From positions 1 to 5,960 of the forward strand of contig JACDAH010000355.1 of the NCBI GenBank assembly GCA_013695505.1: a stretch of 5,960 nucleotides of DNA, written 5' to 3'. Positions within the stretch are counted from its first letter, which is position 1. Each line of letters opens with the position of its first letter. The position numbers were made by a program, and so were the translations under genes. The stretch is from Chloroflexota bacterium (GTDB taxonomy: Bacteria; Chloroflexota; Limnocylindria; Limnocylindrales; CSP1-4). Shown here piece after piece: positions 1 to 5,481 of the stretch. The notes beneath the pieces are model-generated. The model was not told the origin of the DNA, made no database searches, and was given only the letters and a program-made list of their open reading frames with translations.

Positions 1-297
1 GCTGGCGGAGACGTCGACGGCGGCGGGCGAGCCGATGAACTGGACCACGATCACCCGGATCACCGTCCCGTCCCGGCGAGCGACGATCGCATGGGCGAGC
101 TCGTGGGCGATGACGCTCAACATGAACCCGAGCGAGCCCACTAGCCCGATGATCCAGGTGACCGCGGGTTCGATCTCCGGCTGGATCTCGGTCAGGCGCC
201 GGGCGACGATCACCGTGATGACGGCGACGATGAAGACCCACGAGGAGTGGAGGCGGACCTCGAACCCGAAGATCCGGGCGACCGGGATGCCGTTCAA
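1..297 (-). CDS. Site-2 protease-like M50 zinc metallopeptidase, N-terminal 99 residues (continues beyond window start)
   Basis: Family M50 enzymes are multi-pass membrane zinc proteases that cleave substrates inside or next to the bilayer. The visible part begins MNGIPVARIFGFEVRLHSSW, matching the usual opening of the bacterial S2P branch (G-I-x-x-x-R-I-F-G followed by an x-R-x-H-x-S-W turn). A hydrophobic segment follows at about 19-33, and a second at about 46-64 leads into HELAH (H65, E66, H69), the HExxH zinc and catalytic motif. The second metal-ligand Asp lies outside the window, so activity cannot be fully judged. The start is TTG (297-295), overlapping the upstream stop as TTGA, with GAGG seven bases before it. 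A later start would remove the conserved opening. The 4-base overlap implies co-translation with the Lit-like gene upstream. Substrate unknown. Sure of the family; the start is well supported. Confidence 0.88.
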   Translation of the reverse strand, partial: MNGIPVARIFGFEVRLHSSWVFIVAVITVIVARRLTEIQPEIEPAVTWIIGLVGSLGFMLSVIAHELAHAIVARRDGTVIRVIVVQFIGSPAAVDVSAS

Positions 298-1052
298 CGG
301 GCCGCCTCGACACCGGCGGCCGCCGCACTGGCCGCTTCAGCACTGTCGGCCGCGACGACGGACGTCGATCTGGCGATCGCCCGCCGGGCGCGGCGCGCGG
401 CCACGACCGACACGATCGCGGCGATGACAACGATGACGGCGCCGAGGACGGTCGTCGTTTCCGACCAGAAGTCGAACGGGAAGAGCTGGACGAGCCGGTC
501 CGTCCGTGGATCGAACGTGTACGAGCCGCCGGGAAAGAAGAGCCGGTGAAAGAGCTCGAAGACGGCGTCGAAGGCGACCGCGGCGATGACCCCGGCCACG
601 ACGATCCCGACGATCAGCCAGCGCATTCCTGACGTCACGGCCCGCCAGGCTCGCTCGGGATGGCCCATCCGACGGGCGCCGGCGGCGAGGGCGAAGAGCC
701 CGACAGCGGCGACCAGGGCCAGGAGCCCGAAGCCCGCGAACACGCCGCGGACGTCGCGCATATGGGCCCGCTCGCGCTCCTCGAGGACGGGAAGCCCGGC
801 GATCTCGACCGCGAAGTCCGGCGGACCGAGGACGAGGTCGTGCAGGATCGCGCTCGTCGCGGTCCGGAGGCTCGCCTCGTCGTAGCCGGTCAAGCCGCCG
901 GCGTTCGTCCGGCTCTGCTCGAAGCCGATCCAGACCGGTGTCAGGAACGGCAGGATGGCGATGGCGATCACGACGATCGCGGCGGCGAGCGCCGTCCCCA
1001 GCGCCGCAGCCCGCTCGGGCAGGGTCCGCGCAGGGGACGGGTCTGGAGTCAC
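294..1052 (-). CDS. DUF1461/TIGR01906 four-TM membrane protein, Lit-like (putative lipoprotein intramolecular transacylase family)
   Basis: This 252-aa integral membrane protein has four predicted TM segments (about 17-36, 103-124, 143-164, 199-219). It carries the hallmarks of the DUF1461 family: GYDEAS (56-61), an ERERAHMRDV stretch with H97 just before TM2, FHRLFFPG (168-175) with H169 after TM3, and LVQLFPFDFW (187-196). Lit, the characterised member, moves an acyl chain within a lipoprotein to make the lyso-form. As I recall, its catalytic pair is H85/H157 in the Bacillus cereus protein, 72 residues apart; here H97 and H169 are also 72 apart. Both should face outside by simple topology. 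The last 20 residues are an Ala-rich tail, not obviously conserved. The start is GTG, with no clear Shine-Dalgarno but a TACCAT hexamer six bases upstream. The stop overlaps the protease start. Family call is strong; Lit activity is inferred, because many DUF1461 proteins are untested. Confidence 0.82.
   Translation of the reverse strand: MTPDPSPARTLPERAAALGTALAAAIVVIAIAILPFLTPVWIGFEQSRTNAGGLTGYDEASLRTATSAILHDLVLGPPDFAVEIAGLPVLEERERAHMRDVRGVFAGFGLLALVAAVGLFALAAGARRMGHPERAWRAVTSGMRWLIVGIVVAGVIAAVAFDAVFELFHRLFFPGGSYTFDPRTDRLVQLFPFDFWSETTTVLGAVIVVIAAIVSVVAARRARRAIARSTSVVAADSAEAASAAAAGVEAAR
305..308 (-). promoter_or_regulatory. Ribosome binding site GAGG deciding the TTG start of the M50 protease
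   Basis: On the minus strand GAGG (308-305) sits seven bases ahead of the TTG at 297-295. It lies inside the last codons of the Lit-like gene. It supports the TTGA overlap start and translational coupling. Confidence 0.6.
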
Positions 1053-1058
1053 CGCCGC

Positions 1059-1064
1059 ATGGTA
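1059..1064 (-). promoter_or_regulatory. Putative -10 element (TACCAT) for a leaderless Lit-like transcript
   Basis: On the minus strand TACCAT (1064-1059) is followed by six bases and then the GTG start at 1052. This is the geometry of a -10 box whose transcript begins at the start codon. It falls in the 66-base gap behind the DUF4332 gene. No convincing -35 is visible. The same hexamer occurs ahead of the MccF-like gene. Confidence 0.5.
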
Positions 1065-1118
1065 GACCGGAGGGACCTCGTGTGCCGCCGACCCCTCTCC
1101 GGCGCGGCCGCGGCCAGG

Positions 1119-1505
1119 TCAGTCCTCGAGGGTACGTGCCTGGTCCCACCAGCCCGAGGAGGTCAGGTCATCGGGCGGGTCCATGTTCAGCTCCGTGGCG
1201 GCGCTGTCCAGCCGCTCGCGAAAGGTGTCGAGATCGAGGCCGAGGATGTCGTGCAGGCCTTCGATCCTGGCCTGCATCAGGAGCTGGTGATCCTCCGGCC
1301 CGAAGCTCGCGAGGTTGAGCATGAGGGCCTCGTCGCGCCACATCAGGACGTCGTTGGTGGTCGCGGCGACCTGGTCGGCCAGCGTCTGGCGACGCGTCGC
1401 GGTCTCGCTCACCTCGAGAAGCAGGCCGGTGGTGAAGATTCCCTGGTGTTCGAGACGGTCGAGATGGACCTGCTCGATCCGGGTCAGCTCTCCGATCGGG
1501 GGCAC
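1119..1505 (-). CDS. DUF4332 helix-hairpin-helix-like protein
   Basis: This 128-aa soluble protein resembles DUF4332. The tandem helical pattern runs RIEQVHLDRLEHQGIFTTG (9-27), LLLEVSETATRRQTLADQV (28-46), DVLMWRDEALMLNLASFGP (52-70), then a second hairpin LLMQARIEGLHDIL (75-88) and a final helix to about 106. In the family these correspond to 'L..GI.TT..LL......R..LA......LL.W...A.L..L.G.G.....LL...G'. Such repeats resemble DNA-binding helix-hairpin-helix units, but no function is established for the family, and here the usual GxG turns are eroded. The tail (109-128) is acidic and probably loose. The GTG start at 1505 puts the N-terminus right at the domain. Alternatives are GTG 1553 (144 aa) or TTG 1568 (149 aa), which add a stretch with poorer codon use. 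It is divergent from the MccF-like gene and upstream of the Lit-like gene on the same strand. Confidence 0.68.
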   Translation of the reverse strand: MPPIGELTRIEQVHLDRLEHQGIFTTGLLLEVSETATRRQTLADQVAATTNDVLMWRDEALMLNLASFGPEDHQLLMQARIEGLHDILGLDLDTFRERLDSAATELNMDPPDDLTSSGWWDQARTLED

Positions 1506-1581
1506 AGCGGCGGTCGACCTCAGCGGCGGAAGGGTGAGTCTCGATGATGCCACGCCTGGCCGCGCCAACGCACGGCGCGGC

Positions 1582-1587
1582 TACCAT
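1582..1587 (+). promoter_or_regulatory. Putative -10 element (TACCAT) for a leaderless MccF-like peptidase transcript
   Basis: TACCAT ends eight bases before the A of ATG 1595 (seven-base gap CTTCACC), which would place the transcription start at the start codon. No Shine-Dalgarno precedes the ATG, which fits. No recognisable -35 lies at the usual spacing. If used, it excludes the longer in-frame start at 1544. Confidence 0.55.
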
Positions 1588-1594
1588 CTTCACC

Positions 1595-2632
1595 ATGCCG
1601 CCGATCCGACCCCGCCGCCTCGTCCCCGGCGACGCGGTCGCGGTCCTCAGCCCCTCTTGGGGCGGGCCGGCGGCGTTCCCCGACGTGTTCGATCATGGCC
1701 TCGACGTCCTGCGCGGTTGGGGCCTCGAGATCCGCGAGTACCCGTCGACCCGCGCTCCGGCCGGCCGCCTCGCCGCTGACCCCCGCTTCCGGACGGACGA
1801 CCTGAACGCCGCGTTCGCCGATCCGTCCGTGCGGGCGGTGGTCGCGTCGATCGGCGGCGACGACTCGATCCGGCTCCTGCCCCACATCGACCTCGCGGCG
1901 ATCGCGGCGAACCCGAAGATCCTCATGGGCTACTCGGACACGACGACCCTCCTGGCCGCGGTCCGCCGGGCCGGCCTGGTCGCGTTCCACGGCCCGTCGG
2001 TCATGGCGGGCATCGCGCAGATGGGCACCCTCCCGGCGAGCTACCGCGACCACGTCCGCCAGATGCTGTTCGAACCGGCCGCGACCCACGACTACGTTTC
2101 GTACGGCTCGTTTGTCGAGGGCTATCCGGACTGGGGCGATCCGGCCCGCGTCGGCCAGGCGAACCCGCTCCAAGCCGATGACGGCTGGCACGTCGTCCAG
2201 GGCGCGGGACGGGTGACCGGCGAGCTGTTCGGGGGCTGCCTCGAGGTCCTAGACTGGATCCGCGGGACGCCGGTCTGGCCGGTCGGCGACGAGTGGGACG
2301 GCAAGCTGCTGTTCACCGAGCCGTCCGAGGAGATCCCGACTCGAACCCAGGTCGAGCGCATGCTTCGGTCATTTGGCGTGCTCGCCATCTTCGATCGCGT
2401 GTCCGGGATCCTCGTCGGTCGCGCCCGGGACCAGACAGCAGAGCAGAAGGCCGCCCTCGAGGAAACGCTCCGGGCCGTCGTCGGCACGGAGTTCGGCCGC
2501 CCCGACCTCCCGATCGTCGCCAACCTCGACTTCGGCCACACCGACCCGCAATGGGTCCTGCCGATCGGTGTGGAAGCCGAGCTGGACGTCGACCGCCGGA
2601 CCCTCCGGCTCGTGGAGCCCTGGCTCGTGTGA
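1595..2632 (+). CDS. S66-family serine peptidase, MccF-like (LD-carboxypeptidase superfamily)
   Basis: This 345-aa cytoplasmic peptidase belongs to family S66, which holds muramoyl-tetrapeptide LD-carboxypeptidases (murein recycling) and MccF, which inactivates microcin C-type peptidyl- or aminoacyl-nucleotides. Visible marks in order: PGDAVAVLSPS (11-21), SIGGDDSIRLLPHID (85-99), the nucleophile elbow MGYSDTT with S114, FHGPSVM (131-137), GELFGGCLEVL (209-219), LLFTEPSEE with E242, and LDFGHTDPQWVLPIG with H315. The Ser-Glu-His triad is intact. The length and triad spacing resemble MccF (about 344 aa; Ser118/Glu243/His311 from memory) more than short LdcA. No signal peptide is seen. The start at 1595 matches the family N-terminus; the in-frame ATG at 1544 adds 17 atypical residues and would overlap the promoter. 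It stands alone, divergent from the DUF4332 gene. I cannot choose between murein recycling and detoxification. Confidence 0.9.
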   Translation: MPPIRPRRLVPGDAVAVLSPSWGGPAAFPDVFDHGLDVLRGWGLEIREYPSTRAPAGRLAADPRFRTDDLNAAFADPSVRAVVASIGGDDSIRLLPHIDLAAIAANPKILMGYSDTTTLLAAVRRAGLVAFHGPSVMAGIAQMGTLPASYRDHVRQMLFEPAATHDYVSYGSFVEGYPDWGDPARVGQANPLQADDGWHVVQGAGRVTGELFGGCLEVLDWIRGTPVWPVGDEWDGKLLFTEPSEEIPTRTQVERMLRSFGVLAIFDRVSGILVGRARDQTAEQKAALEETLRAVVGTEFGRPDLPIVANLDFGHTDPQWVLPIGVEAELDVDRRTLRLVEPWLV

Positions 2633-2754
2633 CGGCTCGGCGAGGGTGCCGCTGCCGTTACGGGGCCCGACGTGCCAGAGAGCCGGGCGTCCATTCGTCG
2701 CTCACGTGTCATCCCGCCGTCTGCCCTTCAACGCCTGGGTTGAGGTCCGGCGAA

Positions 2755-2760
2755 TACGCT
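2755..2760 (+). promoter_or_regulatory. Possible -10 element (TACGCT) for the SnoaL-like gene
   Basis: AATACGCT in the 155-base gap between the peptidase stop and ATG 2788 fits TANNNT. It would give a leader of about 20 bases that contains the ribosome binding site. No good -35 is seen 16-18 bases upstream, so the call is tentative. I see no terminator with a T-run after the peptidase gene. Confidence 0.3.
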
Positions 2761-2774
2761 CGACACGAACGCAC

Positions 2775-2780
2775 GGGAGG
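2775..2780 (+). promoter_or_regulatory. Ribosome binding site GGGAGG of the SnoaL-like gene
   Basis: GGGAGG lies seven bases ahead of ATG 2788. It is the clearest Shine-Dalgarno in the window and fixes the start. It also shows the host uses both leadered and apparently leaderless messages. Confidence 0.75.
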
Positions 2781-2787
2781 TTTCACC

Positions 2788-3258
2788 ATGTCCACCGACA
2801 ACAACAAGGCGATCGTCCGCCGATTCGTCGACGAGATCTTCGTCCAGGGACGGCGCGAGACCGTCGACGAGCTCCTTGCCGACGACTTCGTCGCCCATAC
2901 GTGGCCGTCGACCGGCCATCCGAAGGACGATCTGAAGGCCGCCATCGACCGGACCTCGAAGGGCCTGGCCAACCGCAGCTTCGACATCGAGGACATGATC
3001 GCCGAGGGCGGCAGCGTCGCCGTCCGCGTCACCACCTCGGCGACCCAGGTTGGCCCATTCATGGGTCTCGAGCCGAGCGGCAAGACCTACTCGATCGCCG
3101 AGATCCACATCTTTCGGGTCCGCGATGGCAAGGTCATCGAGCACTGGCACCAGCTCGACCAGATGGGTTTGATGCGCCAGCTCGGCGCGATGCCCGGCCC
3201 GAATGGCGAGAAGGCGACCACTCCCGAACCCGAGACGGCGGGCGCCGGTCGCTCCTGA
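2788..3258 (+). CDS. SnoaL-like ester cyclase / NTF2-fold protein
   Basis: This 156-aa cytoplasmic protein of the NTF2-like superfamily sits closest to the SnoaL-like 'ester cyclase' group. Helical start NNKAIVRRFVDEIF (5-18), then the LLADDFVAHTWP segment (29-40), a beta-rich core GGSVAVRVTTSATQVGPFMGLEPSG (74-98), and the strand pair SIAEIHIFRVRDGKVIEHWHQLDQMGLMRQLGA (102-134). The ending E-H-W-x-Q-x-D-x-x-G-L-x-x-Q-L-G is characteristic of this group. Residues H37, H119 and D124 line up with polar pocket positions in relatives. SnoaL closes a polyketide ring by aldol chemistry, but most such stand-alone proteins have no known substrate, and no polyketide genes lie nearby. Residues 136-156 form a loose tail of Gly, Pro, Glu and Ala. 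It is a single gene with its own ribosome binding site, ending 42 bases from a convergent gene. Confidence 0.85.
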   Translation: MSTDNNKAIVRRFVDEIFVQGRRETVDELLADDFVAHTWPSTGHPKDDLKAAIDRTSKGLANRSFDIEDMIAEGGSVAVRVTTSATQVGPFMGLEPSGKTYSIAEIHIFRVRDGKVIEHWHQLDQMGLMRQLGAMPGPNGEKATTPEPETAGAGRS

Positions 3259-3290
3259 CCGGCCGGCCGCGAAGCCTCTCCGGTCGACCG
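3257..3290. repeat. Inverted repeats between convergent genes, possible weak terminator
   Basis: GACCGG (3257-3262, overlapping the SnoaL-like stop) pairs with CCGGTC (3280-3285) across a 17-base loop. The right arm overlaps a perfect 10-base palindrome CGGTCGACCG (3281-3290). No T-run follows on either strand, so a classical intrinsic terminator is not shown. The site could still serve to end transcription from both sides. Confidence 0.3.
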
Positions 3291-3300
3291 CGCAGCCGCC

Positions 3301-3654
3301 CTACTCGAGCGGGCGCGCGTCGAGGGGCACGTCCCAGTGCGCCTCGAGCAGCTCGAAGCGGCGGGCTTCCTCGCGCTTGAACGTCGCCTGGTCCGGGTAG
3401 AGCCGGGCCGCGATCTCGGCCTCGCTGTGGGACTCCATCGCGGCCCAGTCGCGGTACGTGATCGAGACGAGGATGTCCCAGTCGGCCCGACCGTCGCCGT
3501 GGAAGCGAGGCGTGTTCATCTCCACGGCAGTGAACCGGCCGTCCGCGAGCTGCTCGCGCAGGATCGGCCAGTGGTTGCGCCGGAACAGCTCCACGAACTC
3601 GTCGTGGGCGCCCCAGCGCGTCCGGTAGAAGTACAGGACGGTGACTTCGCTCAT
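3301..3654 (-). CDS. Uncharacterised 117-aa protein, probably a dimeric alpha/beta-barrel (NIPSNAP/EthD-like) fold
   Basis: I do not recognise a named family. The pattern is that of a ferredoxin-like dimeric barrel: strand VTVLYFYRTR (4-13), helix HDEFVELFRRNHWPILREQL (17-36), strand FTAVEMNTPRFHG (41-53), strand WDILVSITYRDW (59-70), helix AAMESHSEAEIAARLYPD (71-88), helix TFKREEARRFELLEAHWDV (91-109). It is soluble, with no signal peptide. Conserved-looking residues are R25-N27-H28-W29-P30, W59 and the aromatic Y67/W70, which could line a pocket. ATG 3654 overlaps the decarboxylase stop as ATGA, with GGGGAGG ten bases before it, so the longer in-frame start is unlikely. Co-translation suggests a role with the decarboxylase, for instance on the amine or its oxidised product; that is inference only. 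Confidence 0.8.
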   Translation of the reverse strand: MSEVTVLYFYRTRWGAHDEFVELFRRNHWPILREQLADGRFTAVEMNTPRFHGDGRADWDILVSITYRDWAAMESHSEAEIAARLYPDQATFKREEARRFELLEAHWDVPLDARPLE

Positions 3655-5159
3655 CGTGGTCGGACCTCCCCGGCCGCCGTCCGCAGGAGCTCCCACGCCC
3701 GCTCGACGTGGCGTCGCTCCGTCCGGAGGTTGCCGATGGCGAGCCGGATCGTGAACCGGCCCCGCAGCTTCGTGTGGGACAGGAACACCTCACCGGTCCC
3801 GTTGACGGTGGCCATGATCGCGGCGTTGTGGGCGTCGAGTGCCGCCTCGTCGGTGGACAGAGCCGGCGGCACGTGGCGGAAGCAGACCGTCGAGAACGGC
3901 ACCGGGGCGAGGAGCTCCCAGTCGGGTGCCGCCTCGATGTCCGCGGCGAACGCCCGGGTCAGATCGAGGTGGTTGCGGATCCGGCGGCGGAGCCCGTCGA
4001 GGCCGAACCACCGGAGCTGGATCCAGACCTTCAGGGCACGCATCCGCCGCCCGAGCTGGGGCGTGTACTCGTTGTAGTTCCGCTCCGTGCCGGCGCCTCC
4101 GACCGTCCGCAGGTACTCCGGGACCAGGCTGAACGCGTCGCGCACGACATCGAACCGACGGCTCAGCAGGAGCGACGCGTCGACGGGCGTCCAGAGCCAC
4201 TTGTGCGGGTTGACGACGATCGAATCCGCTCGCTCCCAGCCCGAGAACGGAGCGCGCAGCCCCGGGTCGATGGCGACCGCGCCGGCATAGGCCGCATCGA
4301 CATGCAGCCAGACGCCCTCGCGCTCGGCGATGTTGGCCATGGTGGACACCGGATCGACCGACGTGCTGGATGTCGTCCCGACCGTGGCGACGATCGCGAT
4401 CGGCAACGTGCGGGCAGCCCGGTCCGCGGCGATCGCCGCCTCGAGTGCCTCAGGCACAAGCTCGAAGCGGTCGTTGGTCGGGATCCGGACCAGTGAAGCC
4501 CGACCGAGCCCGAGCGTCATGCACGCCTTCTCGATCGAGGAGTGCGCCTCCTCCGACGCGTACACCCGGAGCTCGGACACGTCCGTCCGCCCGGCGATCC
4601 CCTCCGCCGCGGCATCGATGCCGGCGGCCTGGCGCGCTGCCGCCAGGGCGATCAGCGACGACGTCGAGGCGGTGTCCGTGAGCAGGCCGTCGAATGCGTC
4701 GGGCAGGCCGAGCGCCCGACGCAGCCAGCCGACGACGACCTGCTCGAGCTCGGTCCCCGACGGCGAGGTCCGCCACAGCATCGGGTTCTGGCCGAGGGCC
4801 GCCGTCAGCATCTCGCCGAGGATCCCAGGACCCGATGCGGTCGAGGCGAAATAGGCAAAGAAGCCGGGGTGCTGCCAGGCGGTCGCGTTCGGCTCGATCA
4901 GCGCGAGGTAGTCGGCCAGGATCGACTCGAGCGGCTCGGGCTGCTCCGGTGCGGCCTCGGGCAGCTGGGCCGCCACCGATCCCGGCGAAATCGCGGGCAG
5001 CACCGCGTAACGCTCGACATCGCTCAGGTAGTCGGCCATGACATCGACGACCCGGTGGGCGGCCGCCCGGAAGGTCTCAGGGTCCATGTCGGCGAGGCCG
5101 GCGAGCTGCTCGGGATCGAGGAGATCCGCGTCGGCCGGCACCGATTGATCGGTCGTCAT
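3651..5159 (-). CDS. PLP-dependent group II decarboxylase, aromatic-L-amino-acid decarboxylase type
   Basis: This 502-aa cytoplasmic homodimer-type enzyme should remove CO2 from an aromatic L-amino acid (Trp, Tyr, DOPA or Phe class) to give the amine. Visible in order: helical N-terminal arm (27-58), QHPGFFAYFASTASGPGILG (96-115), NPMLWRTSPSGTELE (125-139), TDTASTSSLIAL phosphate-side segment (161-172), EEAHSSIEKA with the ring-stacking H206, VGTTSSTSVDP (260-270), HVDAAYAG with D288, and NPHKW with the PLP lysine K320. The mobile-loop tyrosine aligns as Y349 in VPEYLRT, like Tyr332 of mammalian DDC; its presence favours true decarboxylation over aldehyde synthesis. Length is typical. ATG 5159 is chosen because the frame stays open far upstream only through high GC, with unrelated residues. 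No Shine-Dalgarno; a TANNNT box is seven bases upstream. It overlaps the next gene as ATGA. Substrate cannot be read from sequence alone. Confidence 0.92.
   Translation of the reverse strand: MTTDQSVPADADLLDPEQLAGLADMDPETFRAAAHRVVDVMADYLSDVERYAVLPAISPGSVAAQLPEAAPEQPEPLESILADYLALIEPNATAWQHPGFFAYFASTASGPGILGEMLTAALGQNPMLWRTSPSGTELEQVVVGWLRRALGLPDAFDGLLTDTASTSSLIALAAARQAAGIDAAAEGIAGRTDVSELRVYASEEAHSSIEKACMTLGLGRASLVRIPTNDRFELVPEALEAAIAADRAARTLPIAIVATVGTTSSTSVDPVSTMANIAEREGVWLHVDAAYAGAVAIDPGLRAPFSGWERADSIVVNPHKWLWTPVDASLLLSRRFDVVRDAFSLVPEYLRTVGGAGTERNYNEYTPQLGRRMRALKVWIQLRWFGLDGLRRRIRNHLDLTRAFAADIEAAPDWELLAPVPFSTVCFRHVPPALSTDEAALDAHNAAIMATVNGTGEVFLSHTKLRGRFTIRLAIGNLRTERRHVERAWELLRTAAGEVRPR
3665..3671 (-). 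promoter_or_regulatory. Ribosome binding site GGGGAGG of the 117-aa protein
   Basis: GGGGAGG (3671-3665, minus) lies within the last codons of the decarboxylase, ten bases from ATG 3654. It supports that start and coupled translation. Confidence 0.55.
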
Positions 5160-5166
5160 CTCGGGA

Positions 5167-5172
5167 AGCCTA
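5167..5172 (-). promoter_or_regulatory. Putative -10 element (TAGGCT) for a leaderless decarboxylase transcript
   Basis: On the minus strand TAGGCT (5172-5167) is followed by seven bases and ATG 5159, the same spacing as ahead of the MccF-like gene. The gap TCCCGAG lacks a proper Shine-Dalgarno. At 17-base spacing the -35 slot is 5190-5195, inside a palindrome rather than a TTGACA-like hexamer, which hints at an activator- or repressor-controlled promoter. Confidence 0.5.
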
Positions 5173-5186
5173 ACCGGTGGCCGCGG

Positions 5187-5196
5187 TCCCGGGACA
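5187..5196. promoter_or_regulatory. Perfect palindrome GTCCCGGGAC at the -35 position of the decarboxylase promoter, possible operator
   Basis: The ten bases are fully self-complementary and cover the place where sigma region 4 would bind if TAGGCT is the -10. A near copy, GTCCCCGGG, lies at 5239-5247 on the far side of the hairpin. Dimeric regulators often bind such symmetry, but no regulator gene is in the window and GC-rich DNA yields chance palindromes. Confidence 0.35.
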
Positions 5197-5200
5197 GAGT

Positions 5201-5236
5201 GAGGCCCCGCGACTCGGAGGGCGGTCGCAGGGCCTC
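5201..5236. repeat. Long imperfect inverted repeat (12 bp of stem) upstream of the decarboxylase
   Basis: GAGGCCC (5201-5207) pairs with GGGCCTC (5230-5236); one C/A mismatch follows, then GCGAC (5209-5213) pairs with GTCGC (5224-5228), leaving a 10-base loop. It begins 41 bases upstream of ATG 5159. Neither side carries a T-run, so it does not look like an intrinsic terminator. It could be a cruciform or operator, or a structured leader if transcription starts farther upstream. Confidence 0.5.
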
Positions 5237-5387
5237 GGTCCCCGGGAAATGCAGATTTGTGAGGGCGGCACGGCGATCCTCGTTGACCAATACGCACCCA
5301 GGCCGGTGTTCGGATCACTGACGCAGCCGAATCGGGGGGCTGGCGCCTGAAGCCGGCAGCGGGGGCGGCCTGCGACACCCCGCGGAG

Positions 5388-5420
5388 GATCGCGGAGCCG
5401 GATCGCGGAGCCGGATCGGG
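5388..5420. repeat. Tandem repeat, 13-base unit GATCGCGGAGCCG, about 2.5 copies
   Basis: Two identical copies (5388-5400, 5401-5413) are followed by a partial third starting GATCG. A related inverted pair GCCGGA/TCCGGC (5410-5415/5423-5428) begins in the second copy. It is non-coding as far as I can see. Confidence 0.7.
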
Positions 5421-5481
5421 GGTCCGGCCCGGCGCGACTGGAGCGAGTGTGTGCCTTCCGATGCTCCAACGTCGGCAGGGA

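Noticed and set aside
1049..1060. Three-codon upstream frame ATG-CGG-CGG-TGA overlapping the Lit-like GTG start on the minus strand
   Set aside because: Its ATG overlaps the putative -10 box, so it would not be in a leaderless transcript, and it has no ribosome binding site.
660..1547. Long plus-strand open frame opposite the Lit-like and DUF4332 genes
   Set aside because: The translation is Arg/Gly/Glu-rich with no domain pattern, while the opposite strand encodes proteins with clear TM segments and family motifs.
3337..4077. Plus-strand open frame opposite the 117-aa protein and the decarboxylase C-terminus
   Set aside because: Antisense to genes with recognisable motifs and coupled starts; its own product shows no family signature.
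5283..5311. Plus-strand promoter starting at TTGACC
   Set aside because: The hexamer is good, but no TANNNT-like -10 occurs 16-18 bases downstream and no gene starts soon after.
5304..5320. tRNA T-arm-like stem (CGGTG-TTCGGAT-CACTG)
   Set aside because: The loop has G where the invariant A58 should be, and there is no matching acceptor strand, anticodon arm or D-arm upstream.
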